A stretch of DNA of 59,608 bases, taken from positions 1 through 59,608 of the forward strand of contig CAZTXQ010000015.1 of assembly GCA_964617375.1 (NCBI GenBank), given 5' to 3'. The position numbers were made by a program, and so were the translations under genes. The notes under the pieces were generated by a model. That model made no database searches. It saw nothing but the letters and a program-made list of their open reading frames with translations, and was not told the DNA's origin. Source of the stretch: Firm-13 sp964617375. GTDB taxonomy: Bacteria > Bacillota > Clostridia > Saccharofermentanales > Saccharofermentanaceae. Each line of letters begins with the position of its first letter. Position 1 is the first letter of the stretch. Below are positions 34,291 to 43,096 of this stretch, piece after piece.

Positions 34291-35151
34291 TCAGGATGTT
34301 GGCATCGCACATTTAGTGCTGTATATCACAACATAATCACAGTCGGAACCTTTCTCAATTGTGACACTCACAGATATTCCACCAATATTATGCCCAGCAG
34401 GGAACTTTGCTTCAAGGTAATCATCTGCATATTTTTGATCGCTGTTAAAGTAATCAATCGGCGTGCTAATTGAATCATCACCATAAGACGTCGCATCCGG
34501 GAACCATCTTCCCTGCGTCTGAAGTGAACCGACAATCAGGTTCCGGATATTCTCCGCGTTCGGGTAGTACGCGGGCGTGGCCGTTGTCGCTGCCGGGGGA
34601 GCCGCTGTGGTTGCCGCCGGAGCGGCGGTCGTGGCAGTCGGGTTTTTTGTCGGAGCCTTGGTCGGCTTCGGCGTGGCAGTTGGAGTTGCCGTCGCAACCG
34701 GTACCGCTTCGAGGCTCGCAAGCAAGATGTACTCGCCGGTGTCCAATAGCGCATACGGCCGGGACTCGCTACCAACGATCGCAACAACCGTTACGATATC
34801 GCCAGCGATCAGGTACCGGGAAGCGGTCTCGCGGGTATCATCCTTCCACACAGCCGTCTTTCCCGTCGCCGTCAGCGCGGTCACGGTGTAGAGTGCCGGA
34901 GCAGGAAGATCCGTCCGGATCGACGCGTCAATCGGTTCGACCGGGATCTTCTTAGCTGGTGTCTCGGCAGGCGTCGGACTTGCTGTCATTGTTGATACCG
35001 CCGCAGGTTCCGTTACTGCTGTCGTCTCCACAATTTCCGTTGCCGCTGTAACTACCGTATCCGAACTGCCGTAGTTCTTACATGAAAGAAAGAAAGAGCA
35101 GCCCACTATAAGTCCAAATAAAACGAGAAACCTACTAGAATCCTTCTTCAT
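34291..35151 (-). CDS. Putative lipoprotein with Pro/Thr/Ala linker, unknown function
   Basis: 286 residues. The signal peptide ends in FLSCK (lipidated Cys about 24). A Thr/Ala/Pro stretch, then a small beta-rich SH3-like segment (about 75-145: YTVTALTATGKTAVWKDD, YLIAGDIVTVVAIVGS, YALLDTGEYILLASLEAV) is followed by a second low-complexity linker (TPTATPKPTKAPTKNP). A C-terminal domain of about 95 residues ends in SDCDYVVIYSTKCAMPTS. No enzymatic motif. It belongs to the island with the Fic and TED genes; AAGGATAA is the ribosome site. Confidence 0.72.
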   Translation of the reverse strand: MKKDSSRFLVLFGLIVGCSFFLSCKNYGSSDTVVTAATEIVETTAVTEPAAVSTMTASPTPAETPAKKIPVEPIDASIRTDLPAPALYTVTALTATGKTAVWKDDTRETASRYLIAGDIVTVVAIVGSESRPYALLDTGEYILLASLEAVPVATATPTATPKPTKAPTKNPTATTAAPAATTAAPPAATTATPAYYPNAENIRNLIVGSLQTQGRWFPDATSYGDDSISTPIDYFNSDQKYADDYLEAKFPAGHNIGGISVSVTIEKGSDCDYVVIYSTKCAMPTS

Positions 35152-35505
35152 CGCGCTAAATTATCCTTATCACCAAGCGTGTTTTTTGCTTTATATTATA
35201 CAATACAGAATCAAACAACACTATTGATTCAGAAAAATTTTAGATCCATTCTTCTTTGTATCCTTGCATTTAATAATCTCGTGCTAAAATAGAAAAGCGA
35301 TTTTATTCTTTACAGGAAGTTAAAGGGGACAGTCTTGCCCTATTGCTGTTGTAACCTCTGTTGAAGGGATATTGCGGCGACAAGATGCCACGAAACCTGA
35401 TAAGAGTTAAGGTATAACCTTAACCATGAGCAGAGCTACTGGTGTCATTATTTTGAGTACTTAACAAGTGTTCAAGTAAAAAGACAGATGTGAGAACTAC
35501 TGCAT
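35152..35505. other. Non-coding stretch upstream of the lipoprotein gene
   Basis: No gene recognised. It contains an A+T-rich promoter-like zone (35180-35290) and, at 35406-35424, a palindrome with arms GTTAAGGT and ACCTTAAC around ATA. The segment 35330-35460 looks like structured RNA (for example CACGAAACCTGATAAG), but I cannot assign it to a family. Confidence 0.4.
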
Positions 35506-35742
35506 CCTGCGGAAGTTTCGAACCGCGAGCCTTTCGCTCATAAAACGAACGCTCAATGAGAGATCTCAATTAAAGTATTGGTTCACGCTCCAACTTCCGG
35601 TGCCACCTATGAAACGGAAAAACTCTTTTCTCCGCCGAAGTTCCGCAGGAGCCCTTTGGGCTCCGAGGACTTGTTCGCACGCCGGAGAAAAGAGTTTTGA
35701 AGTTCACTTGTTCGCACGCCGGAGAAAAGAGTTTTGACATTC
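35506..35742. repeat. Structured intergenic repeat, copy 2, with duplicated 37-bp arm
   Basis: 35506-35625 is a direct copy of the element at 32751-32880. It is followed by a long hairpin: AAAACTCTTTTCTCCG at 35620-35635 is exactly complementary to 35683-35698, and the same right arm occurs again at 35720-35735 in a 37-bp tandem duplication. Inside is GCAGG, AGCCC-TTT-GGGCT, CCGAGGAC. Confidence 0.85.
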
Positions 35743-35838
35743 ACGCCGGAGGAAGGGGTTTTTATTATTCAAAACAAAGCTTCCCAATTTCACTACTCTA
35801 CATTTCCATAGCGGAGCTTCAGCTCCGCAAATAAATGA

Positions 35839-35919
35839 GAAAACCCCTTCCCCCGCCGGAGTTCCGCAGGATCGCTTGCGATCCGAGGACCTGTCTGAAC
35901 GCCGGAGGAAGGGGTTTTC
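35839..35919. terminator. Large hairpin closing the ech-hyp operon
   Basis: GAAAACCCCTTC (35839-35850) is exactly complementary to GAAGGGGTTTTC (35908-35919). Inside is TTCCGCAGG, ATCGC-TT-GCGAT, CCGAGGAC. It starts 8 nt behind the hypE stop and on the minus strand ends in TTTTCTCATTTATTT, so it can act as terminator. It belongs to the same repeat family as 35620-35698, with different but still paired arms. Confidence 0.75.
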
Positions 35920-35926
35920 GAATTCT

Positions 35927-36916
35927 TCAGCAAATTCTCGGCAGCCCTTCCCCGTATAGCTCGGTCAGAAGTCTCGTGCCGCCGGTCTTTGTCTCAAGGA
36001 GCAGTGTTCCCTTCTCGCCCGGAATGACCTTTCCGATAACGGCTGCGTTTTCGCCGTACGGGCTTTCGCGCATGGCCGCAAGTGCCTTGTCCGCATCTTC
36101 CCCGGCGACAACCGCAATCATTTTTCCTTCGTTTCCCATATAAAGCGGATCGAGTCCCAGGATCCCGCAGAGACCCAGGACCTCCGGGCTTACGGGAATC
36201 TTCTCTTCTTCGATATCAAGACACTTTCCCGAAGCCGCGGCAAGCTCGTGAAGGACGGTCGCAAGACCGCCGCGCGTAACGTCGCGCATGGATTTAATCC
36301 GCGCCCCGCTCTTCATAAGAGCCGCGGTCATGGCGTTAAGGGGCGCCGCGTCGCTTCGGATCGTGTTGACGATGCCCATCCGCGCCGAAAGGATCGCCGC
36401 GTGGTGGTCGCCTAAGTTGCCCGAGAGAAGTATTGCCTCCCCTTCCTCGCAGAAAGAGGAGCTGACGGTGAAGTCGCTATCCGGCAGGAATCCGACGCCT
36501 GAGGTATTGATGTAGATGCCGCCCTTGCCTTCGACGACCTTGGTGTCGCCGCCGACGATGGTAACTCCGGCCTCTGCGGCTGTTCTCGCCATAGATGCGG
36601 CGATTCTGTCGAGGTCGTCTGTATCCGCACCTTCTTCAATGATGAATCCGCAGGTGATGTATTTGGGCACGGCCCCGCTCATCGACAGGTCGTTGACGGT
36701 GCCGCAGATCGAGAGGCTTCCGATGTCCCCGCCCGCGAAAAAGAGTGGTGTCACAACGAAGCTGTCCGTCGTCATCGCAAGCCGCTTGGCTCCGGGAACA
36801 ACAGCGGAATCTTCCATTTTCATGAGGACCGGATTTTTGAAATGCCGCGCGAAAACGGACGTTATCAGTTCGGAGGTCGCGTGTCCGCCGGCGCCGTGCT
36901 CGGTCGTAATTCTCAT
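35927..36916 (-). CDS. hypE: Hydrogenase maturation protein HypE
   Basis: 329 residues. GHATSELI near the start, MTTDSFVVTPLFFAGGDIG, CGTVNDLSMSGA and ITCGFIIEEG are HypE/AIR-synthase-like signatures. The protein ends in PRIC; this C-terminal Cys receives the carbamoyl group from HypF and is dehydrated to thiocyanate, the source of the CN ligands of the NiFe centre. The ATG overlaps the hypD stop (ATGA). Last gene of the ech-hyp operon, directly before a large hairpin. Confidence 0.95.
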   Translation of the reverse strand: MRITTEHGAGGHATSELITSVFARHFKNPVLMKMEDSAVVPGAKRLAMTTDSFVVTPLFFAGGDIGSLSICGTVNDLSMSGAVPKYITCGFIIEEGADTDDLDRIAASMARTAAEAGVTIVGGDTKVVEGKGGIYINTSGVGFLPDSDFTVSSSFCEEGEAILLSGNLGDHHAAILSARMGIVNTIRSDAAPLNAMTAALMKSGARIKSMRDVTRGGLATVLHELAAASGKCLDIEEEKIPVSPEVLGLCGILGLDPLYMGNEGKMIAVVAGEDADKALAAMRESPYGENAAVIGKVIPGEKGTLLLETKTGGTRLLTELYGEGLPRIC

Positions 36917-37959
36917 AGATCGTTTCTCCTGTTCACGTAATAGCTGTGGCAGCTGCCCTCGGAAGATACCATGCAGGCACCCATCGGATTCTCCGGCGTA
37001 CACTTTTTCCCGAAAAGGGGGCATCCGACGGGCTTCATCGCACCGGTAATGACCCGGCCGCACCGGCATTCCGGATGAAGACTGACGTCGGAACAAAGAT
37101 TACGGCTCCCCGCATCGAAGTTTCTGTATTCGTCCTTCAGCTGCATGCCGGAATCTTTGACGATGCCGATCCCGCGCCACGCGGCGTCGCAGGGCTCGAA
37201 GTATTTCGCGATCATTTCCTGGGCGGTTCGGTTTCCTTCGGCCGTAACGGCGCTCGGGTAGAGGTTGACCACACGGGAATCGCCGGCACGAATCATTTTC
37301 ACGAGGGCATAAAGTGCCATCAATATCTGCTCGCCTTCAAAGCCGGCTACCGCGAAGGGGATCTTGTATTTTTCGGCAATCGGAACAAAGAGATTGCTTC
37401 CCGTAATCACGCTGACGTGCCCGGGCGCAAGGAATCCGTCGATTCCTCCTTCTTCGCGGCAGACCCAGTCAATGACCGGCGGCATCACCTTCAGGGAGGT
37501 CAGAAGCTTCACATTCGTGACGCCGGATGTGACCAGATCGTCGATCAGAGCGGCATAAACGGCGGTTGTCGTCTCGAATCCGACCGCCGCAAACACAAAT
37601 GTCTTCTCCGGTTCGGCGGCTGCCAGCGGGATAATGTCCGACGGTGCGTACAGCATTTTGACCATCGCCCCGTCCGAACGGGCATCTTTAAGACTCTGTT
37701 TGCTCCCCGTGACACGCAGCATATCGCCGAACGTCGCGACGACGGTTCCCGGTGTGAGTGAGAGCTCAATCAGGCGGTCGATATAGTCCGTGACGGTCAC
37801 GCACACGGGACATCCCGGTCCGGAAATCAGCCTTATTTTCGGAGAAAGAAGGCTCGGTATCCCGTTGTGGGCGACGGATGCGGTATGCGTACCGCAAACC
37901 TCCATAATATTGACGGGCGGTCCGTCGTATTCCAGAAGGAATTTACGTATGTCTCTCAT
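36913..37959 (-). CDS. hypD: Hydrogenase maturation protein HypD
   Basis: 348 residues from the ATG that overlaps the hypC stop. The key motifs are all present: EVCGTHT near residue 19, GPGCPVCVT near 47, GFETTTAVYAA, and the Fe-S-binding C-terminus CRCGRVITGAMKPVGCPLFG...CTPENPMGACMVSSEGSC. HypD with HypC forms the scaffold where Fe(CN)2CO is assembled. Both its ends are translationally coupled to neighbours. Confidence 0.95.
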   Translation of the reverse strand: MRDIRKFLLEYDGPPVNIMEVCGTHTASVAHNGIPSLLSPKIRLISGPGCPVCVTVTDYIDRLIELSLTPGTVVATFGDMLRVTGSKQSLKDARSDGAMVKMLYAPSDIIPLAAAEPEKTFVFAAVGFETTTAVYAALIDDLVTSGVTNVKLLTSLKVMPPVIDWVCREEGGIDGFLAPGHVSVITGSNLFVPIAEKYKIPFAVAGFEGEQILMALYALVKMIRAGDSRVVNLYPSAVTAEGNRTAQEMIAKYFEPCDAAWRGIGIVKDSGMQLKDEYRNFDAGSRNLCSDVSLHPECRCGRVITGAMKPVGCPLFGKKCTPENPMGACMVSSEGSCHSYYVNRRNDL

Positions 37960-38168
37960 AAGTTTTCCAGCTCTTTGAAAAGATCGGCTAAGGAATCCGC
38001 CTCTTCGTCCGACATCACCTGCAGGATACAACCCGCATGTACCAGGACCGAATCGCCCGGCTTGATTCTGACAAGTCCGGCTTCCGCATGGATCTGATTG
38101 CCGCTGAAATCAACGACAGCCTTGCTTCCGTTTACTGATAGTACTTTTCCGGGCATTGCTACACACAT
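37956..38168 (-). CDS. hypC: Hydrogenase maturation chaperone HypC
   Basis: 70 residues, normal size. It begins MCVAMPGKV, with the conserved Cys2 that binds the Fe(CN)2CO unit and HypD, followed by VDFSGNQIHAEAGLVRIKPGD and HAGCILQ. GAGGTAAG lies upstream. Starts 11 nt behind the hypF stop. Confidence 0.95.
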   Translation of the reverse strand: MCVAMPGKVLSVNGSKAVVDFSGNQIHAEAGLVRIKPGDSVLVHAGCILQVMSDEEADSLADLFKELENL

Positions 38169-38179
38169 ATTTTCTTACC

Positions 38180-40453
38180 TCAAATCAATGTTCTGCCGGC
38201 TATGAAGGTCTGTCCGAGAGCGATACCTCCGTCATTTGCCGGAACCTGTTCGTTCATATATACGTGAAAGCCGTTCTTTTCCAGAAGGGCGATACAGTTC
38301 GTCGTCAATATTTCATTCGCGAAAACGCCTCCGGACAGCGCTATCTTGTTCTCGCCGCTCTTCTCCCGGATTCGAAGACAGATGCCCGCGGTCATTTCGG
38401 CAACGGCATAGTGGAATCCGAGGGCAAGGGCTCTCTTGTTCGAGCCTTCCGCGTATGCGCGGCTGATCTCCATTATAACAGCGACCGGATCCGCCGTGAT
38501 CTGCCCCTCCTCGAAAGATAGCGGGAAGTTAAGCGGATACGGCGCGATTTTGCCGGCAATCGCCCGGTACGCAGCATTTTCGAGAAGGATGGCTGATTCG
38601 CCCTCGTACGTGTTTTCGCGCGAGATATGAAGAATCGCGCTGACGGCGTCAAAAAGCCGGCCCATGCTGCTTGTTTTCTGTGTAAAGAGGCCGCTCTTTA
38701 AAGCCGCCCGGATCACGCCGGAATCCGTATGCCCGGGTTCGAAACCGCTGTCCGGGAGATAGCAGAATGCCGTCATCTCGGCGTTTCTGGCAGCTTCGTC
38801 GCCTCCGCAGAGCGTCACATACTTTAGGTGCCCCATCCGCTCATATCCGGCTCCGCGGCAGAGAAGAAACTCGCTTCCCCAGATCGCCCCGTCCGTTCCG
38901 TAACCGGTGCCGTCGAAGGCTACGCCGATCACGTTCTCCAGTCCGTGTTCGGCCATTACGGAGGCAATGTGCGCGTGGTGATGCTGAACGCGGACAACCG
39001 GCAGGTTCGGCCGGTCCCACGGCAATACGTCATCCTCGGAAGGCGCCGACCACTTGGCGGCGAGGTCGGAAGTCTGGTACAGAGGGTGCAGGTCGCAGGC
39101 CAGAATCTGCGGCTCAATGCGGAAAAGCTTCTTCATATGCGAAACGCCCGCGATATAGTTCCTGCGCACCGTGTAATTATCAATGTCGCCGAAGTACTGG
39201 CTCATGTAGGCGCGCCCGTCCTTATAGAGGCAGAAGGCGCTCTTCAGATCGCCGCCGAACGCCAGAATCGATGCGTTGCCGGCCTTTTCGAGAGATATGG
39301 GGAGCGGCACATATCCGCGGCTTCTGCGGATGAACTGGGTGCGGCCTAAAGTCACCTTGACGACCGAGTCGTCGAGCGGTGTCAGGATCTCCCGCGTGTG
39401 ATACAGTATGCCGTCTACCGCGAGGTTTTTCGCGCGAAAAATCTCCTCGTCACGAAATAGAATCGCATCTCCGGACAGATTGGCACTTGTCATGATAAGC
39501 GGGCCAAGATCGTCGGTAAGAAGCTGGTGCAGTCCCGTATTCGGCAGGAAGGCGCCGAGGAATCGGCTTCCGGCGCTGGTCTCCGGCCAGATCGAATCGT
39601 CAATCGGCATTAAGAGTACGATGGGTCTCGCGGCAGAGGTAAGAAGCGTTTCTTCTTCGGCGGACACAAGGCACAGTGACCGGACGGAATCGAGGTCCGG
39701 GAACATGACGGCAAAGGGCTTCTTTAAGCGGTTCTTGATATCGCGGATTCTATGAACGGCCGCCGCGGCGTCCGGTCGGCAGGCGAGCTGGTACCCGCCG
39801 ATCCCTTTTATAGCGAGAACGCCTCCGGAACGGAGTGTCTCGATGGCAAGGCGCATGGCCTCATTCTTCTCATACTCGCGGTCGTTCTGCCGGAGAAGAA
39901 GCTGCGGACCGCAGGACAGGCAGGAGATCGTCTGTGCATGGCGCCGGCGGTCGTCTCCGTGATATTCAGACGCACAATCCCCGCACATGGGAAAGGCATC
40001 CATCGTAACCGTCTCGCGGTCATAAGGGATGCTTCTCATAATGCTGAAGCGCGGACCGCAGTCCGTACAGCTGATAAACGGATAGGAATAGCGGCGGTTC
40101 TCCGGATCGTAAAGCTCGGCCCTGCAGACATCGCACATGGGAAGATCAGCCGGAAGTACCGGCGTATGCTCTTCGTTTTCGCGACTCCTGATGATCGTAA
40201 ATCCGTCCGGCAGATCGCCGTCCGATTCCTTGACTACGGTTACCGAGGTAACCCGGGCTCCCCGTGGGCATTCCTCCGAGAGCGCCAGTATAAATCGATC
40301 GAGTGTCTCCCGGTCACCGGCCGCGCGGATTTCGACGACTCCTCCCGTATTCCGGACGGAACCCCGTATACCGAGGCGTTCCGCAAGTCGTGCCGTAAAA
40401 GGGCGGTAACCCACACCCTGCACAATGCCGAGAACCGTGATGAGAAGGGTCAT
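38180..40453 (-). CDS. hypF: Carbamoyltransferase HypF
   Basis: 757 residues, full length, start ATG overlapping the hypA stop. Domains in order: acylphosphatase (VLGIVQGVGYRPFTARL, residues about 6-22); two Cys4 zinc motifs (CDVCRAELY...CTDCG and CGDC...CLSCG); a YrdC-like carbamoyl-adenylate domain (KGIGGYQLACRPDAAAAV); and a Kae1-like domain (VQHHHAHIASVMAEHG, GVAFDGTGYGTDGAIWG). It converts carbamoyl phosphate to the thiocarboxamide on HypE. Confidence 0.95.
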   Translation of the reverse strand: MTLLITVLGIVQGVGYRPFTARLAERLGIRGSVRNTGGVVEIRAAGDRETLDRFILALSEECPRGARVTSVTVVKESDGDLPDGFTIIRSRENEEHTPVLPADLPMCDVCRAELYDPENRRYSYPFISCTDCGPRFSIMRSIPYDRETVTMDAFPMCGDCASEYHGDDRRRHAQTISCLSCGPQLLLRQNDREYEKNEAMRLAIETLRSGGVLAIKGIGGYQLACRPDAAAAVHRIRDIKNRLKKPFAVMFPDLDSVRSLCLVSAEEETLLTSAARPIVLLMPIDDSIWPETSAGSRFLGAFLPNTGLHQLLTDDLGPLIMTSANLSGDAILFRDEEIFRAKNLAVDGILYHTREILTPLDDSVVKVTLGRTQFIRRSRGYVPLPISLEKAGNASILAFGGDLKSAFCLYKDGRAYMSQYFGDIDNYTVRRNYIAGVSHMKKLFRIEPQILACDLHPLYQTSDLAAKWSAPSEDDVLPWDRPNLPVVRVQHHHAHIASVMAEHGLENVIGVAFDGTGYGTDGAIWGSEFLLCRGAGYERMGHLKYVTLCGGDEAARNAEMTAFCYLPDSGFEPGHTDSGVIRAALKSGLFTQKTSSMGRLFDAVSAILHISRENTYEGESAILLENAAYRAIAGKIAPYPLNFPLSFEEGQITADPVAVIMEISRAYAEGSNKRALALGFHYAVAEMTAGICLRIREKSGENKIALSGGVFANEILTTNCIALLEKNGFHVYMNEQVPANDGGIALGQTFIAGRTLI

Positions 40454-40791
40454 TCGGCTTCTACGCCCTCGATTTCGATCTCTGTTCCGATTTTGCCGGG
40501 AAGACCTTCGATACCGCAATCGGGACAATTGTATTCCATCAGCTTGCGCGGGAAGTTCTTGCCGCAGGTGGGGCATTCGAGCATAGCCTTAACCGGTGTC
40601 ACGACCACTTCCGCATTCTCGCATACGGTGCCGGCGGACAATTCCTTAAAGTACATGACGACGCTGTCCGCCGAATAGCCGGAGCTGTCTCCGATCTTCA
40701 TGAAAATCTTGGTTATATGGGTCTTGCCGAGTTCTTTGGCTTTGGCTTCGGCGTACTCGACCATGTCTTTTGCTTTGTGATAATCGTGCAT
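40450..40791 (-). CDS. hypA: HypA-like nickel metallochaperone
   Basis: 113 residues from the ATG at 40791. It starts Met-His-Asp; His2 is the usual nickel ligand (most HypA read MHE). The zinc site is ECPTCGKNF...YNCPDCG. AMLECPTC and GDSSGYSADSVVMYFKEL place it in the HypA family. It delivers nickel to the large subunit, here EchE. No hypB GTPase is present in the operon. A single base separates it from echF. Confidence 0.88.
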   Translation of the reverse strand: MHDYHKAKDMVEYAEAKAKELGKTHITKIFMKIGDSSGYSADSVVMYFKELSAGTVCENAEVVVTPVKAMLECPTCGKNFPRKLMEYNCPDCGIEGLPGKIGTEIEIEGVEAE

Positions 40792-40792
40792 A

Positions 40793-41185
40793 TTATTGTT
40801 CCTTCTTCTCCGCAGGAGATACCTCGACCGGTTTTTCCGGCTCGGCGGGAGTCTTCGTATAAAGATCAACCGACTTTTTCGGCTGGGGATCGGTGTAGTT
40901 CGTCAGCATGGATAGGCACTTCTTGGGGCAAACCTCCGTGCAGGCACCGCACTGTATGCATCCGAAACGCTCAATCGACCACGACGTCGCCGCTTTGTCG
41001 ACGGTAATCGCGCCGGTCGGGCACTTTTTCGAGCAGATGCCGCAGAAAATGCACGAATCGATGTCAATGCCGATCTGGCCTCTGGTGCGCGCCGGATATT
41101 CTCTCGGCACGGCCGGGTAAAGGCGTGTCACAGGCTTGGAAAAAAGATTCTTCAGGATGGTTCTCGAAAAACTGATAACGCTCAT
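40793..41185 (-). CDS. echF: Ech hydrogenase ferredoxin-like subunit EchF
   Basis: 130 residues. Two 4Fe-4S motifs: CIFCGICSKKCPTGAI and CIQCGACTEVCPKKCL. They are preceded by a basic N-terminus resembling NuoI/EchF (LYPAVPREYPARTRGQIGIDID), and the tail is Pro/Glu/Lys-rich. Carries electrons from reduced ferredoxin to EchC. Starts 10 nt after echE. Confidence 0.92.
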   Translation of the reverse strand: MSVISFSRTILKNLFSKPVTRLYPAVPREYPARTRGQIGIDIDSCIFCGICSKKCPTGAITVDKAATSWSIERFGCIQCGACTEVCPKKCLSMLTNYTDPQPKKSVDLYTKTPAEPEKPVEVSPAEKKEQ

Positions 41186-41195
41186 AGTGCTTCTC

Positions 41196-42275
41196 TTACC
41201 TCTCAGTGCAGCTGATGCACGGGTCGATCGTCAGGATGAGAATCGGGACGTCGGCCAATTGACAGCCCTTCAGAACTTCGATCAGTCCGGGCAGGTTGGC
41301 GAAGGTAGGGGTACGGACGCGCATGCGCTCGAGGAACTTCGTGCCGTTGGAACGCACATAGTAAAGGGCCTCGCCGCGCGGCTGTTCGACGCGCATAAAG
41401 TACTCGCCCTTCGGGAAACCCTTGACCGGCACCGCGAAATCGCCGGCCGGGATCTTGGCGGCAGCCTGACGGATCAGGTCGATGGACTGGAAAATCTCGT
41501 TGATGCGGACATCGGTTCTCGCATACGAGTCGCCGATATTGCTGATGATCGGTTCGAAGTCAAGATCGCCGTAGGCCGCATAGCCTCTCTTACGGGTATC
41601 AAGCGCGATACCGCTGGCGCGCATAAACGGACCGACTGCGCCGAGATCGTGTGCCTGCTGGGCCGTCAGGATGCCGACGCCCTGAAGACGTGATTTGACG
41701 GCGTAATCGTCGAGGAAAGTCCGCGCGAGCAGGCGGAGATCCTTCTCCATGCCGCTCAGAATCGTTACGAAATTCCGGATCATCTCGTCGTCCATGTCTT
41801 TTCTCTGGCCGCCGATCTTGTTGACCGAGAAAATGACGCGGCCGCCGGTCGAATACTCGAACATGTCGAGAATCTTTTCGCGCATACGCCACGATTCCAT
41901 GAAGAGGCTCTCAAAGCCGAATCCGTCGGCCAGAAGCCCGAGCCACATCAGGTGGCTGTGGATACGCGACATCTCGCACCAGATCGTGCGAAGGTACTTT
42001 GCGCGGTCGGGAATCTCGATGCCCATGACGTGCTCGACGGCTTCGCAGTAGCCCATGCCGTGCATGAAGCTGCAGATGCCGCAGATGCGCTCCGCCACAT
42101 AGACATATTCGTTGAAATCTTTCTTTTCCACGAGCTTCTCGAGTCCGCGGTGAATAAACCCGATCGACGGAATCGCCTCTACGACGGTCTCGTCTTCGAG
42201 AACAAGGTCAAGATGAATAGGTTCCGGAAGCACCGGATGCTGCGGTCCAAAAGGGACAATACTTCTTGTAGCCAT
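41196..42275 (-). CDS. echE: Ech hydrogenase large subunit EchE (NiFe site)
   Basis: 359 residues. The NiFe ligands are RICGICSFMH near residue 62 and DPCISC at the C-terminus, so this is a hydrogenase and not a Complex I NuoD. The protein ends DPCISCTER with no tail after the Arg, meaning no C-terminal peptide has to be cut off during maturation. This fits the absence of a maturation peptidase gene. It houses H2 formation from protons. GGGAGG precedes the ATG. Confidence 0.93.
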   Translation of the reverse strand: MATRSIVPFGPQHPVLPEPIHLDLVLEDETVVEAIPSIGFIHRGLEKLVEKKDFNEYVYVAERICGICSFMHGMGYCEAVEHVMGIEIPDRAKYLRTIWCEMSRIHSHLMWLGLLADGFGFESLFMESWRMREKILDMFEYSTGGRVIFSVNKIGGQRKDMDDEMIRNFVTILSGMEKDLRLLARTFLDDYAVKSRLQGVGILTAQQAHDLGAVGPFMRASGIALDTRKRGYAAYGDLDFEPIISNIGDSYARTDVRINEIFQSIDLIRQAAAKIPAGDFAVPVKGFPKGEYFMRVEQPRGEALYYVRSNGTKFLERMRVRTPTFANLPGLIEVLKGCQLADVPILILTIDPCISCTER

Positions 42276-42290
42276 ATCGGTCCTCCCTGA

Positions 42291-42632
42291 TCAGATATTT
42301 TTATAGGGTGTCTTTTGCGAAAGCCGGTAAAGATTCCCTTTGTAATCCACGTTCATCATCTTGATATTGATTCCGAACAGATCGTGGATCTCATTCTCGT
42401 AAAGAAACGCCGGCGGGAAAATATCGCTGATGCTGATGACTTCATCGTCCTCGCCGACGGAGAAGATTAAATTCGTCATATCGTATTCCTTGCCGAAAGA
42501 GTAAACGAGGTCAAAACCCTCTTTGGTTCGTGTCGAACAAATCTGAATGAGGCGATACTCCTCCGCTCTCATCTTCAGCACATTCGGCAGAAGCTCGCCG
42601 GGAAGAATGGCGATCTTACTCGCGTCTGTCAT
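42291..42632 (-). CDS. echD: Ech hydrogenase subunit EchD (NuoC-like)
   Basis: 113 residues, homologous to the 30-kDa/NuoC subunit in reduced form: YSFGKEYDMTNLIFSVGEDDEVISISDIFPPAFLYENEIHDLFGI matches the conserved strand-helix pattern (EREIYDLFGI in NuoC). It has no cofactor motif and stabilises the hydrophilic arm. Its start overlaps the echC stop by 4 nt. Confidence 0.88.
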   Translation of the reverse strand: MTDASKIAILPGELLPNVLKMRAEEYRLIQICSTRTKEGFDLVYSFGKEYDMTNLIFSVGEDDEVISISDIFPPAFLYENEIHDLFGINIKMMNVDYKGNLYRLSQKTPYKNI

Positions 42633-43069
42633 TTTTTTGCCTCCTTCTTCTTCGCGTTTCTCTTTTCCTGAAGAAGCGCTACGGCTTTAACAACGCCGTC
42701 GATAATCGCTTCGGGACGAGCCGCGCAGCCGGGCACATAGATGTCAACGGGAAGAACCTTGTCGACACCGCCCAGAATGTTGTAACACTCCTTGAATATA
42801 CCGCCGTTGCAGGCGCAGATTCCTACGGCGACAACGACTTTCGGGTGGGGCATCTGGCTGTAAATCTGCTTTACGACCGGTTCATTCTGTGAATTGATGC
42901 CGCCTGTAATCAGAAAGATATCGGCATGCTTCGGGTTGCCGGTATTGATGATGCCGAAACGCTCGACGTCGTACACAGGCGTCAGGCAGGCCAGAACTTC
43001 TATATCGCAGCCGTTGCAGCTGGAACCGTCATAATGCAGGAGCCATGGGGATTTGGAGATACTTGTCAT
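42629..43069 (-). CDS. echC: Ech hydrogenase small subunit EchC (NuoB-like)
   Basis: 146 residues. The proximal 4Fe-4S ligands are visible: SSCNGCDIE near residue 17, VGICACNGG near 80, and VPGCAARPE near 112. This is the group 4 hydrogenase/NuoB small subunit that passes electrons from EchF to the NiFe site. Followed by a Lys-rich tail. Confidence 0.93.
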   Translation of the reverse strand: MTSISKSPWLLHYDGSSCNGCDIEVLACLTPVYDVERFGIINTGNPKHADIFLITGGINSQNEPVVKQIYSQMPHPKVVVAVGICACNGGIFKECYNILGGVDKVLPVDIYVPGCAARPEAIIDGVVKAVALLQEKRNAKKKEAKK

Positions 43070-43096
43070 ATATAGTCCACGCCTTTCGTTATAGCT

